Below, in pieces: positions 34,538 through 43,767 of a DNA stretch of 64,000 nt (position 1 is the stretch's first letter; each line of letters opens with the position of its first letter). This DNA comes from Acinetobacter sp. ANC 5054. Its GTDB lineage: Bacteria > Pseudomonadota > Gammaproteobacteria > Pseudomonadales > Moraxellaceae. The translations under genes and the position numbers were made by a program. The notes under the pieces are model-generated. The model searched no databases and was not told the DNA's origin. It was given only the letters and a program-made list of their open reading frames with translations. Location: contig NZ_NEGG01000016.1 of assembly GCF_002135295.1 (NCBI RefSeq), positions 26,995 through 90,994 of the forward strand, given 5' to 3'.

Positions 34538-36403
34538 TTAATCACACGGTTTTATTTGATCACGACCGGCTTGTTTTGCCATGTAGAGATATTGGTCTGC
34601 ATTTTTCATCAGTTCTTCTATATTTTCATAGTCATGCTGCTTATCCATCCAAGCCATGCCCATACTTAAAGTCACATATTCTTTGTGATCACCTCGATTT
34701 AAATGCTCAAGTTGGTCATTGCGAATCGCCTCTAATACTAACTGTAACTGCTCCTTCGCAATCGCGTAGGGGACGTCATGCATTAAGATGGCAAACTCTT
34801 CACCACCATAACGCGCCACATAGGCAGAGTCAGGTAACGTTTCATGCATAATTTGCACGATTCTTTGCAGGATGTAATCCCCCTTTAAATGTCCATAATG
34901 GTCGTTATAGTTTTTAAAATAATCAACATCTAACATGGCAAAAATTAAGGTTCGGTGACTATGAAAACGGATTTCAGTATATAAACGTTGAATTTCAGCA
35001 TTCAGTGCACGTCGGTTAAATGCACCTGTTAATGCATCTATACGAATCTGTAATTCAAGTTTTTCATTGAGCGAATTTAATTGTTCAGTTCGTTCTTTGA
35101 CTTTTTGATCGAGCGAGCTATTGAGTTCTAACAAGCTATTGTTCAATTTTTCAGTATGCATAGACTGCTGCGCATAGTGACGCGATTGCTGGAACATAAT
35201 CAGCAGTGCATACAGACTGGTAGAAATGAAAGACAAATTGATCGTATCAATCAAATTCATCATCAATAAAAAATCATTTAAAAAGGTAAAACACAGAAAA
35301 ATGACGGCGAATAAATTTACTCTTGAATATTCTTCATTCTTTTTCAAGGTTAAATAAAAACCGAATGCAAAGTTAATTAATACGGGTATGACATATACAA
35401 AACAATAGTTCGCCAAGGATTGGAAAACTTCAGGTTTAGAGACCAAAGTGACCGCAATATTGAGCGACAACAACAGCATTGCGATTTGATAATTGAGTTT
35501 ACATAAATAGCGACAGCTTAATAAATGAATGTACGTTAAAAAGAAAATTGAAGATAAATAAGTAAATAAGTATTCTAAGCGTGTGCCCCATAACCAATTA
35601 ATGTCGGTAAAAATCGTATAAGCATAAGGCGCAGAAAATAGATTGTGGAAAGCTAAAAACACAATAAATAAGCCAAAGACAAAGTTACTTCGACTATTGC
35701 GCCCTTTTAAACCACGAAATATTGAAAATAATAACGTAAATAAACCGACACCCAGTACTGCACCAGACACCAAACCAATGCTCATCATTTGCTGTTGGAA
35801 TTGGCGGTTCACTGTTTTTGCAATACCAATTCGCATGGGATTTTCAAAACCACCATGCATTTGATTAAAACTTGAAGCCTGAATGGTTAGGGTAAAATAT
35901 TCATCCTGGGCAACAAAATAGGCAATGCGTGGCGCATTCTCAGTTTTTTGTTCAGTTTCAGTTTTACCCACCCCCCCTAAACGGACAATCACATCCCCGT
36001 TCAGATATACACGATATGCTCCATATTGATTGGGAATTAATATGGCGATTCGGCGCCCAATAAAAGCTTTAGGTATTTGAAAATGAGCGGTAAAAGTGCC
36101 ATAGCCTTGACTTTGACCTGTAATTTCTTTGAATGATGCGGGTAAAGTGACTTGCTGACCAACCAATACTGAGCTTGGTTCGGTTAAAAATTGATTGGGA
36201 TAATACAGCCATTTCCCATGTAACAGGCTACTCGTATCTTCAGTAAAATAAATTTTATTCACTTCATTTTGATGTTGTAAATAAAATGATTTAGGTGCTG
36301 TTTCGTACTGCGCATGAGCAGTCGATAAACCGAGTATCAAACTCAATATGAGGACTAAAAAAGACCAAATCCAATTTTTGGTACTTGAAAAGTGAAAAAA
36401 CAA
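34538..36403 (-). CDS. 7TM-DISM diguanylate cyclase
   Basis: About 621 residues. A signal peptide (SFLVLILSLILGLSTAHA) is followed by a periplasmic domain of about 170 residues with a jelly-roll look (FYLQHQNEVNKIYF, YRVYLNGDVIVRLGG), then seven membrane helices (about 210-415), a coiled-coil (NNSLLELNSSLDQKVKERTEQLNSLNEKLELQ) and a GGDEF domain. This is the 7TMR-DISM architecture for sensing extracellular ligands. The active site GGEEF is intact, but the I-site RxxD five residues upstream is absent (PDSA). TTG 36403 is preferred as the start because AGGAA precedes it; the open frame continues to another TTG at 36424. No ATG start is available before the signal peptide. Confidence 0.86.
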   Translation of the reverse strand: MFFHFSSTKNWIWSFLVLILSLILGLSTAHAQYETAPKSFYLQHQNEVNKIYFTEDTSSLLHGKWLYYPNQFLTEPSSVLVGQQVTLPASFKEITGQSQGYGTFTAHFQIPKAFIGRRIAILIPNQYGAYRVYLNGDVIVRLGGVGKTETEQKTENAPRIAYFVAQDEYFTLTIQASSFNQMHGGFENPMRIGIAKTVNRQFQQQMMSIGLVSGAVLGVGLFTLLFSIFRGLKGRNSRSNFVFGLFIVFLAFHNLFSAPYAYTIFTDINWLWGTRLEYLFTYLSSIFFLTYIHLLSCRYLCKLNYQIAMLLLSLNIAVTLVSKPEVFQSLANYCFVYVIPVLINFAFGFYLTLKKNEEYSRVNLFAVIFLCFTFLNDFLLMMNLIDTINLSFISTSLYALLIMFQQSRHYAQQSMHTEKLNNSLLELNSSLDQKVKERTEQLNSLNEKLELQIRIDALTGAFNRRALNAEIQRLYTEIRFHSHRTLIFAMLDVDYFKNYNDHYGHLKGDYILQRIVQIMHETLPDSAYVARYGGEEFAILMHDVPYAIAKEQLQLVLEAIRNDQLEHLNRGDHKEYVTLSMGMAWMDKQHDYENIEELMKNADQYLYMAKQAGRDQIKPCD

Positions 36404-36533
36404 CGGTTCCTCATCCCTGCACAAAAGCTTGAGTAATTATTCTAATCTACGCAAAATAATACAAATTACCAAATATTATTTTTGCTAATTGATCAATAAC
36501 ATCCATGTCGATGATCTTCAATGATTAACTAAA

Positions 36534-36872
36534 TTAATCGCGTGTTTTTACATCATATAATTCAATTTCAAAAATTAAATTTGAATTGGCTGGGATGATA
36601 TTCCCCATTTTACGTTCACCATAAGCCAAATGTGACGGTACGATTAACTTACGTTTGCCACCCACTTTCATGCCAATGATCCCTTGATCCCAACCTTTGA
36701 TCACACGACCTGTACCAATAACTGTTTCAAAGTAGTTGCCACGGTCTAATGAAGAGTCAAATTTAGTACCATCTTCCAACCAACCTGTGTAGTGAGTGGT
36801 AATTAATGCACCTTTAACTGCTTCTTTACCTTCACCAACCACTAAATCGATAATTTCTAATTCGTTCGACAT
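36534..36872 (-). CDS. FKBP-type peptidyl-prolyl isomerase
   Basis: 112 residues, a single FKBP domain without signal peptide, so cytoplasmic. Active-site features are present: LITTHYTGWLEDGTKFDSS, VIGTGRVIKGWDQGIIGMKVGGKRKLIVPSHLAYG, and the C-terminal LIFEIELYDV strand. It catalyses cis-trans isomerisation of Xaa-Pro bonds. GAGGT lies ahead of the ATG. Single gene. Confidence 0.94.
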   Translation of the reverse strand: MSNELEIIDLVVGEGKEAVKGALITTHYTGWLEDGTKFDSSLDRGNYFETVIGTGRVIKGWDQGIIGMKVGGKRKLIVPSHLAYGERKMGNIIPANSNLIFEIELYDVKTRD

Positions 36873-36998
36873 CTGTATTTACCTCAATGAAACATATGCA
36901 AAATCGTATTATAAACAGCTAACCGTATTTTTAGCCCTTTCTTTTGATTGAACTGCAAGGCTATACCAAAAATAGGCTGCTCATAATCACAAATTGAT

Positions 36999-37631
36999 TT
37001 AGAAGTTCAGCTCCATAATGTCCGAATCATTTAATAAATATCCCGTCAATTTGCTGTGGTTCTCTGCCGAGCCAATCAGTACCCATCGGCCCGTAATCTT
37101 CTGCTCAGTTTTATGCTGTGTATTGCGGATGACTTGCATGCCATAATGTCTAAATAGTTCTTCGTATTTATCCAGCGTTTCTTGCTGATACATGCATACA
37201 ATACGGTAGGTACGCGCCTGATGCACATGCTCAATGCGCTCTTGTACATAGATCAGCATCACCAGCACAATCAGCACAATAAAGGTAGAAAACAAACTCA
37301 GCATGATATAACCCGCCCCAACGGCCATGCCGATGGCTGCGGTCATCCAAATCGTAGTGGCGGTAGTAATGCCCGAAATGCGGTTTTCATCTTTAAAGAT
37401 CACGCCAGCGCCCAAAAAGCCGAGACCCGTTAAAATATTCGCGGCCAAGCGGTCGGGGTTTTCGACGCCAATTTTTAATGACAAGCTGGTAAATAGACAA
37501 GAACTGAGGCTGACCATAATCATGGTGCGTAAGCCTGCCGATTTGCTACGGTATTCACGTTCCGCACCAATAATTGCCCCTACACATAGGGCAATCAGCA
37601 AATGAATTAAATCAGAATAATCTGCATACAT
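36999..37631 (-). CDS. MgtC/SapB family membrane protein
   Basis: 210 residues. The N-terminal about 140 residues contain four to five hydrophobic helices with the family signature IGAEREYRSKSAGLRTMIMVSLSSCLFT and GLGFLGAGVIFKDENRISGITTATTIWMTAAIGMAVGAG. A cytoplasmic C-terminal domain (about 140-210) follows. Family members are linked to growth in low magnesium and to virulence in some pathogens; the exact activity is not established. A good ribosome site (AAAGGA) precedes the ATG. Confidence 0.9.
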   Translation of the reverse strand: MYADYSDLIHLLIALCVGAIIGAEREYRSKSAGLRTMIMVSLSSCLFTSLSLKIGVENPDRLAANILTGLGFLGAGVIFKDENRISGITTATTIWMTAAIGMAVGAGYIMLSLFSTFIVLIVLVMLIYVQERIEHVHQARTYRIVCMYQQETLDKYEELFRHYGMQVIRNTQHKTEQKITGRWVLIGSAENHSKLTGYLLNDSDIMELNF

Positions 37632-37755
37632 GCCGCATCCTTTGCTGTTTTTTATCCTGTTTTAGGTATACCTAGCTTTGGGACTTAGATGCAAGCTTTA
37701 GCCGTATTTTTATCTGGTTTTTTAATAGAATTATTATGAAAAAGCGCCGTACAAA

Positions 37756-37809
37756 ATGTCGCAATTTTTCCTAAATGCAGTCTGCGCAGCTTAGAAAAAA
37801 TTGCGACAT
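37756..37809. repeat. Long imperfect hairpin (19-bp arms)
   Basis: ATGTCGCAATTTTTCCTAA (37756-37774) and its complement with one mismatch (37791-37809), around a 16-base GC-rich loop. It lies 21 bases downstream of the YaeQ gene and could stop its transcript, but it is much longer than the other terminators in this window. Confidence 0.6.
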
Positions 37810-37830
37810 CAGCTTAAAGGGATGAGCTAA

Positions 37831-38361
37831 TTATTGTAGCTGTTCCCATTCGATCACAGCTTGAGCATTGTCACCAATCAATGTCCACTCACCGTCCATA
37901 ACATTGAGTTGCAACTGCATGGTGCGTTCACACAGCGCTTGAATTGCTTCAGTCGTTGCCAAAGGCAATTTCCATACTTGTAGGTTTTTTAAGGTTTTGA
38001 GTTTGCTGTTGCGCTTATACCATTCATCAACAGCCGTGCCATAGGTCACGATTGCCACTTCACTGCAGCGTGCGCAGGCTTTTTTGACTTTGTCTTCATC
38101 TGGGCTGCCGACCTCGATCCATTTGACCAATTGACCCGTCAAATCTTTTTCCCACAATGCAGGCTCATCGGTTTCAAATAAGTCTTTGGTAAACTCCAAC
38201 GCTTCATCAGCAAAACGTGCATAGGCCAAAATGCGCACCATCAAGCGTTCAATGGTTTCAGATGGATGGAGTGCCATTGTCAATTGATAGTCACCATATT
38301 GGTGAACATCCATATTGGCAATGTTCAAATCTGCTTTATAAATTGTAGCTTTAAGCGCCAT
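37831..38361 (-). CDS. yaeQ: YaeQ family protein
   Basis: 176 residues from ATG 38361, which has AGGA at a good distance and matches the usual family start MALKATIYKADLNIANMD. The PD-(D/E)xK-like nuclease fold has been proposed for YaeQ. Conserved features include HPSETIERLMVRILAYARFADE, FTKDLFETDEPALWEKD and the acidic WIEVGSPDEDKVKKACARCSEVAIVTYG region. The biochemical role is unclear; E. coli YaeQ can compensate for loss of RfaH. The frame reaches five codons further upstream but without a ribosome site. Confidence 0.88.
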   Translation of the reverse strand: MALKATIYKADLNIANMDVHQYGDYQLTMALHPSETIERLMVRILAYARFADEALEFTKDLFETDEPALWEKDLTGQLVKWIEVGSPDEDKVKKACARCSEVAIVTYGTAVDEWYKRNSKLKTLKNLQVWKLPLATTEAIQALCERTMQLQLNVMDGEWTLIGDNAQAVIEWEQLQ

Positions 38362-38839
38362 GTCAGAAGTCCTCAAATTTGGCGCCTAGCATACCCGATT
38401 TAAACCGCCTTGACGCATTTTGGCGAAGTTTTTGCTTCGGTAGAAAAGTCAAAAATTTAATTGTGATAACAATATGGACAACAGCCTTAATCCAAGACAA
38501 AGCGAGTATAGGTATAAGTGCTGATTGTTATTTTAATGGCGACTGAATCAGACGAATAAATGAGCAGTGATTCCTGTCTTACGTAGACATTTCCATTTGG
38601 GGCTAAATCGGGATTTTTTAAGAGTTTTATGTTAAAAATATAACTTTTACGATGAAAAGCTCTTAATGTATCCTTATAAAATTCTAATAATGTGAGTAAA
38701 TTTATGTGGGATACAGTCATTAATATATCTATATTTGATCATTGGCTTTCAGAAATAGAAGCTGATCAATGTAATACCCTGTGCTACAACAGCGCATTGA
38801 AAAATAATAGCTTAGATGAATATTAATGTGTATTTATTT
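38362..38839. other. AT-rich region with doubtful short frames
   Basis: 478 bases. A 77-codon minus frame (38487-38720) and a 40-codon plus frame (38704-38826, MWDTVINISIFDHWLSEIEA start) both lack ribosome sites. The plus frame may be a relic of a longer gene. Neither is called as a gene. Confidence 0.4.
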
Positions 38840-39313
38840 TTAAAAATCAATATTACTACTAGCTAAAAACTCTTTACACAAAGATATTTCTTCAGTAAAT
38901 TGGTTTTCCAAACCAACTCTATCATCTGATAAAAATACTAATAAAAAATAAATCCAATCACTATCATTAAGTTCAATAGCATTATGAATAACGTTAGAAA
39001 AACTTTTTTTTAAGATATTTATCTCTACTCCACATAAATATCCATATAGGACTCTAGATCCGGGCCAATTCAAATCCATAAAGCCTTCTAGTAACTGATC
39101 TAAATTTTTCTCAATTATTTCAATCGGTAAATAGGGGAGCATTATTGCAAAATTTTCCCATTCACACCTACTAGAAGGATTTATTAAATCAGAAAAATTT
39201 AGTTGATTGTTTCTTAATAGTTTCTTAATTTCAAACGACAACTCGATAATATCAAAAATATACATCCTATCTTTAGATATTTCTTCTAAAATACTTTCCT
39301 TAGTGACTATCAT
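38840..39313 (-). CDS. DUF5071-like protein, possible immunity protein
   Basis: 157 residues, acidic, no signal or membrane segment. The block LPIEIIEKNLDQLLEGFMDLNWPGSRVLYGYLCG has the pattern of DUF5071, a HEAT-like domain often found in polymorphic-toxin immunity genes. A good ribosome site (GGATAGCAACC before ATG) supports the start. Very AT-rich codon use compared with flanking genes suggests transfer. The gene order (this gene 43 bases after another small acidic gene) fits a chain of orphan immunity genes. Function is inference from family resemblance. Confidence 0.65.
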   Translation of the reverse strand: MIVTKESILEEISKDRMYIFDIIELSFEIKKLLRNNQLNFSDLINPSSRCEWENFAIMLPYLPIEIIEKNLDQLLEGFMDLNWPGSRVLYGYLCGVEINILKKSFSNVIHNAIELNDSDWIYFLLVFLSDDRVGLENQFTEEISLCKEFLASSNIDF

Positions 39314-39356
39314 GGTTGCTATCCATTTTTGAGAAAATTAACCGATTTCTTTGATT

Positions 39357-39662
39357 CTATAACTTTCCCTTTAGTTTAGTTTCGTATAATCGCATTTTGT
39401 TAATAGACAGTTCAGGCATTTCGATAATAATATCCTCTTCATAGAAAAGATAACCATAAGGAATTCCTATTAAATCTATGCCACCAAGATATAGTATGCC
39501 TTTCCATAACTTATCTTTTTTTTCATTAGGTACTAGAGTTAATGAATCATTATCTGATGCTACTATTACCGAAAAAGCCCATACACTCGCTTCCTCTCGT
39601 GTCATTCGCTTTTGAAGCACGTCCTCAAATACTGATCTCACTTGATCTAATGTTACTTCCAT
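39357..39662 (-). CDS. Small acidic protein, immunity-like
   Basis: 101 residues from ATG 39662, with GGAAG about 9 bases upstream; an in-frame TTG lies five codons earlier. Contains MEVTLDQVRSVFEDVLQKRM followed by TREEASVWAFSV, and a GILYLGGIDLIGIPYGYLF segment. This LxxVRxxFExVLxxKMxREEA...WAxSV pattern resembles small immunity-type proteins I have seen in Pseudomonas and Acinetobacter, but I cannot name the family. Very AT-rich. Forms a unit with the DUF5071-like gene downstream. Confidence 0.6.
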   Translation of the reverse strand: MEVTLDQVRSVFEDVLQKRMTREEASVWAFSVIVASDNDSLTLVPNEKKDKLWKGILYLGGIDLIGIPYGYLFYEEDIIIEMPELSINKMRLYETKLKGKL

Positions 39663-39988
39663 ATAATCAACTTCCAAAATGTATGATTATTTTTTAATTT
39701 ACCTAAAATCAACATAATACACATTATACAAAATCACATTAATTTTTTAATATATTTCATAACATTACATTAATTCAAAAAACTCAGATCAACAAATTTT
39801 GGCTTTTAATCGCCGATCAGGTTTAACGCTGACTATTTATACAAAATTCCACGACTTTATGTAGCCTCATTGAACGCTCAATTAGAAAATTGTCCAAATC
39901 AAATAATAATTATTACCCTACTCGCTATTAATTCTACATATCAATAAGAAAGCTATAAGTTCACTATAAATAACCCTCCAAATGAGGC
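39663..39988. other. AT-rich intergenic region
   Basis: 326 bases of extreme AT content without a credible gene. A weak GC hairpin (CCTC-CAAAT-GAGG) at the right end, just beyond the CobW stop, may stop that gene's transcript. Confidence 0.35.
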
Positions 39989-41023
39989 TTATTTTTGCTC
40001 TTGATCCACACGGCATTGCATCAATTGATTTTCAAATTCGAGCCATTCACGTTCAGTTTGATAGATAATTTCAACTCGATTATCTATCCCCTCTTCGCAG
40101 CTTTGATAATTGAACTGTTCAGGATTGAAATTAAAAGTTTTCCAACCTTGATTGGTATGAAAAATCCCTTTAATTCGTAGCCAATCTTTTTGCTCGCACA
40201 AAAGGTCGAGCAAATCAAAAAAATCAAAGACCCAACGTTTCGGCAATTTCCAACCTGCCACGCTATAGCCTTGTGCGGATTCTACATAATGATAAGGCAA
40301 TTGTTTAATTTCGGTAAATACAGCTCCAGTTTGCTGTTGCTGTATTCTAAGTAAAGGCTGAATTTTGCGTGGACTGCCAATATAAGCTTGATCAATCTGC
40401 TTTAAATTAAGTTCACCATTTTCACTGTGTAACCACTGTTGCTGATAAGGCAAATAAGCCTGTTGCAAATTTTTAAGAGCTAAATGGTCTGCATCAGTCA
40501 TGCTATCTGCATGTGAAACCACAATGATTTGAGCCGCTTTTAATTGATCTGCATACAGATTTTGTGCTGTCCAAGCTGAATCATGTAAGCGTGATCCATC
40601 TACCACTGTCACCAAGGCACGCATTAATAAATGTGGATGCCAATGTGGTTCGGTCAGCTGTTCTAATAATTGTCCAGGGTGTCCTAAACCGGTTGGTTCG
40701 ATAAATAAACGATCAGGTTTTACCTCAGACAGCAATCGTGACAATGCTATTTGCATCGGCAATTGACTGCTACAACATAAGCAGCCACCCAACAATTCCT
40801 GCACAGCAAAACCTTCGTCTTGAGGCAACATTTGCTGATCCACACCAATTTGCCCAAATTCATTCATGAGCACTGCCCAAGTTTCAGTTTCGGGTTTCTG
40901 TAACAGCAACTTTTTCAGCAAGGTCGTTTTCCCTGCACCTAAAAAACCCGAAATAATATGAACAGGAATTGCACCATGTGCAGAGACTAATTTCAAAACA
41001 GACTCACTCAATGAAAAAGGCAA
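39989..41023 (-). CDS. CobW/G3E-family GTPase, probable metallochaperone
   Basis: 344 residues. G1 motif GFLGAGKTT (26-34), the metal-binding CxCC in GGCLCC (79-84), the G3-like EPTGLGHPGQ segment (about 109-118) and a C-terminal CobW domain. Family members insert or deliver Zn, Co or Ni with GTP; A. baumannii has a zinc-linked member (ZigA), but I cannot tell whether this is its orthologue. The only in-frame start before the GTPase domain is TTG 41023, since TAA stops lie just upstream and no ATG precedes the Walker motif. I see no clear Zur site in the upstream region. Confidence 0.88.
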   Translation of the reverse strand: MPFSLSESVLKLVSAHGAIPVHIISGFLGAGKTTLLKKLLLQKPETETWAVLMNEFGQIGVDQQMLPQDEGFAVQELLGGCLCCSSQLPMQIALSRLLSEVKPDRLFIEPTGLGHPGQLLEQLTEPHWHPHLLMRALVTVVDGSRLHDSAWTAQNLYADQLKAAQIIVVSHADSMTDADHLALKNLQQAYLPYQQQWLHSENGELNLKQIDQAYIGSPRKIQPLLRIQQQQTGAVFTEIKQLPYHYVESAQGYSVAGWKLPKRWVFDFFDLLDLLCEQKDWLRIKGIFHTNQGWKTFNFNPEQFNYQSCEEGIDNRVEIIYQTEREWLEFENQLMQCRVDQEQK

Positions 41024-41535
41024 ATTGTTACGAGCATCACCTTAATGATTTCAAATCTGCCCTGCAAGTTTTCCAACGAACTTTTCCAATGGCTTTCATT
41101 TTTCAGCAAATTAATGGCGAAAATTCATACCCGATATGCTGAGATACCCTATATTCATACATATCAGGACACACTTTTTTGACTTAAATGACCTGATTTA
41201 ATACTGAGTATGCAATATCGAAAAATTTCCTTACATTTTGATCTAAATCAGTTCCTTCCATTTTCTTCATTTTTTCTTGATGTGTAATCTGTATGTAAAG
41301 AATGAATAAATAATGAAGCCGTGTAGCAGGCATTTTCTGTTTTTTTAGATGAATAATCTGCTAAATATTTACAGATTTAACACATTTAATCTTTCGATGT
41401 CGTATTCGAGTTAATCACTCTGTTTCACTTTGTTGCTCGCATTGATCCCTCAGTTTTCTCGCTTTAGCATGAGTTCTCTCCTGACGGATGTGATGTTCTT
41501 TCAGGTTTTAACTAAAATATATAAGGATGCTCAAA
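41024..41535. other. Divergent intergenic region, CobW / small secreted protein
   Basis: 512 bases, no gene recognised. It must carry promoters in both directions. The segment 41400-41480 is less AT-rich and could be part of a leader for the small secreted protein. Confidence 0.4.
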
Positions 41536-41760
41536 ATGAAATTAACTCAAATTCTACTTGCTTCTACTTTGGCTGCTGCAGCTGCAACATCGTTTGCCGC
41601 AAGCAAAGATAAACAACAAGCGCCTGAACAAGAAAAAGTTGTCGTCAGCACGCAAGAACAACCAGCAACTGAAACCACTGCTGCTGAAGGTTCTACACCT
41701 GCACAACCTGCTTCAGAAGCGAATGCTGAAGGAACTGCACCTGCTCAGCCTGCACAATAA
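41536..41760 (+). CDS. Small secreted Ala/Gln/Glu/Pro-rich protein
   Basis: 74 residues from ATG 41536, which has AAGGA 8 bases upstream; another ATG three codons earlier overlaps that site. Sec signal MKLTQILLASTLAAAAATSFA, cleavage likely after SFA. The mature 52 residues are low-complexity (QAPEQEKVVVST, ETTAAEGSTPAQPASEANAEGTAPAQPAQ), acidic and disordered, with tandem-like TPAQP/APAQP motifs. No function recognised. A strong terminator follows. Confidence 0.72.
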   Translation: MKLTQILLASTLAAAAATSFAASKDKQQAPEQEKVVVSTQEQPATETTAAEGSTPAQPASEANAEGTAPAQPAQ

Positions 41761-41852
41761 TCCTCAGATCGCATACTCCACAAAAGTTAAATCGTTTTAG
41801 AACTGCTGCTCAACATTTTTCCCTCATACAAATGTTGTGCTAAATCGATTTA

Positions 41853-41891
41853 AACGCCGGGTCATTGAATCAATGATCCGGCTTTTTTTAT
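41853..41891 (+). terminator. Terminator of the small secreted protein gene
   Basis: GCCGGGTCATT / AATGATCCGGC hairpin followed by seven T residues. Confidence 0.85.
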
Positions 41892-42103
41892 GCAAAAGCT
41901 TCAAACAATAGTTAAAAATGATTGATAAATCACTCAAAAATATGGATGTTTTTTATATAAACATATATATATCAATAATATAAAACAAAACACAGCAAAA
42001 AACTAAGGAATTGAATTCATCGTTTCGACTTATGCATAGCTTGTTCAGTTCTACAAACTCATCCTTAATAGGGTCATATGTGAAAGTGATTGGATGTTTA
42101 CGC

Positions 42104-43711
42104 ATGAGCAATAAAGCAAATTACACAACGGAAGTTGCCATTCTAGGTGCTGGTCCTGTAGGTCTAACCATTGCGAACTATTTAAGTAAGCAAGGTGTAC
42201 AAGTTACTGTGATCGAACAGCTTGATAGCTTAATCGACTACCCACGTGCGATTGGTATTGATGATGAATCATTACGTACAATCCAATCTTTGGGTTTAGT
42301 GGATCAAGTCTTACCACATACAACACCAAATCATGCAATGCGTTTCTTGACTCCAAAAGGTCGCTGCTTTGCAGACATTCAACCACTGACTCGTGAATTT
42401 GGTTTCTCTCGTCGTAACGCATTTATCCAACCACAAGTAGACAATGTCCTACTTCAAGGTTTAAGCCTATACGAAAAAACTCAAGTATTGTTTTCTCGTC
42501 AATTGTCTGAATTCCACCAAGATGCTAATGGTGTGACTTTAAATATTACAGACAAAGATGGCAATCCAGAAACGGTTAAAGCACAGTACTTAATCGCTTG
42601 TGATGGCGGTAACTCGATTGTACGCCGCACACTTAACATCGCCTTTGACGGTGAAACTGCACCAAATCAATGGATCGTTGTTGATATCGACAATGACCCA
42701 TTAGCGACACCGCACATTTACCTATGCTGTGACCCAGTACGTCCATATGTATCTGCGGCACTTCCTCATGGTATTCGTCGTTTCGAGTTCATGGTGATGC
42801 CAGGTGAAACTCAAGAAGAACTCAGCAAACCAGAAAACATTGCAAAACTTCTTTCTAAAGTTCTACCAACTACAGATGGTATTGAAGTAATTCGCCAACG
42901 TGTTTATACACACAATGCGCGTATTGCAGACAAATTCCGTGTAGACCGTATTTTACTTGCTGGTGATGCTGCGCACATTATGCCGGTATGGCAAGGTCAG
43001 GGTTATAACAGCGGTATGCGTGATGCATTCAACCTTGCATGGAAAGTGGCATTGGTTGTACAAGGTAAAGCGGGTCCTGAATTACTCGACTCTTACCAAG
43101 TTGAACGTAAAGACCATGCAAAAGCAATGATCGACCTTTCTGTAATGGCGGGTCACGTGCTTGCACCACCGAAAAAATGGCAAGGTTTTGTTCGTGATGG
43201 TATCGCGTATGCATTGAACTACATCAAGCCAATTAAACAATACTTATTGGAAATGCGTTTTAAACCAATGCCAAAATATAACGATGGCGCATTGGTGAAT
43301 AACGGCACGAAAGATTCTCCAGTGGGTAAAATGTTTATCCAGCCAAATGTTCAACTTGAATCAGGTGAAACTGTTTTACTTGATGAAGTGATTGGCAACG
43401 ATTTTGCAATTTTAGCTTGGGGTGTAGATCCAAAATGGGGTCTATCTGAAGCGTCTATGCAAAAATGGCAAAAGCTCGGTGTGAAATTCATTCAAGTGAT
43501 CCCTGCGGTTCAGCTTGGCAATGAAAAACGTACCAAGTATGACAACGTGATCACGATTGGCGATATCGGTACCGATATTCGTGGCTGGTTAGGTAAAACC
43601 AATGAATCTGTCGTGGTTTTACGTCCAGACCGTTTCGTAGCAGCGATTGCAATTCCACAAACTTTGGACAGCATCAGCCAACAATTGTTTGCGAAATTGC
43701 ACGCAAAATAA
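42104..43711 (+). CDS. FAD-dependent aromatic monooxygenase (MhpA-like)
   Basis: 535 residues from ATG 42104. The open frame is 31 codons longer, but homologous proteins start at the equivalent of [17 protein letters not shown]-binding GxGxxG ([14 protein letters not shown], about 15-28), the middle motif [16 protein letters not shown] (DG, about 160-178), and the GD motif [33 protein letters not shown] (about 285-317). This is the p-hydroxybenzoate hydroxylase superfamily, closest in pattern to MhpA, which hydroxylates 3-(3-hydroxyphenyl)propionate with NADH and oxygen; a C-terminal thioredoxin-like domain is also typical. Convergent with a GST gene. Confidence 0.87.
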   Translation: MSNKANYTTEVAILGAGPVGLTIANYLSKQGVQVTVIEQLDSLIDYPRAIGIDDESLRTIQSLGLVDQVLPHTTPNHAMRFLTPKGRCFADIQPLTREFGFSRRNAFIQPQVDNVLLQGLSLYEKTQVLFSRQLSEFHQDANGVTLNITDKDGNPETVKAQYLIACDGGNSIVRRTLNIAFDGETAPNQWIVVDIDNDPLATPHIYLCCDPVRPYVSAALPHGIRRFEFMVMPGETQEELSKPENIAKLLSKVLPTTDGIEVIRQRVYTHNARIADKFRVDRILLAGDAAHIMPVWQGQGYNSGMRDAFNLAWKVALVVQGKAGPELLDSYQVERKDHAKAMIDLSVMAGHVLAPPKKWQGFVRDGIAYALNYIKPIKQYLLEMRFKPMPKYNDGALVNNGTKDSPVGKMFIQPNVQLESGETVLLDEVIGNDFAILAWGVDPKWGLSEASMQKWQKLGVKFIQVIPAVQLGNEKRTKYDNVITIGDIGTDIRGWLGKTNESVVVLRPDRFVAAIAIPQTLDSISQQLFAKLHAK

Positions 43712-43726
43712 TGCTGTAATCAAATG

Positions 43727-43757
43727 AAAAAACCACGCTAAATACGTGGTTTTTTCT
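43727..43757. terminator. Bidirectional terminator
   Basis: AAAAACCACG-CTAAATA-CGTGGTTTTTT hairpin between the convergent monooxygenase and GST genes. Confidence 0.85.
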
Positions 43758-43767
43758 TTTCATTTGC

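Noticed and set aside
38487..38720. 77-codon minus-strand frame
   Set aside because: No ribosome site and no recognisable similarity; could be a relic but not supportable as a gene.
41024..41535. Zur box or cobalamin riboswitch upstream of the CobW gene
   Set aside because: No sequence resembling the Zur consensus or a B12 box could be found by eye.
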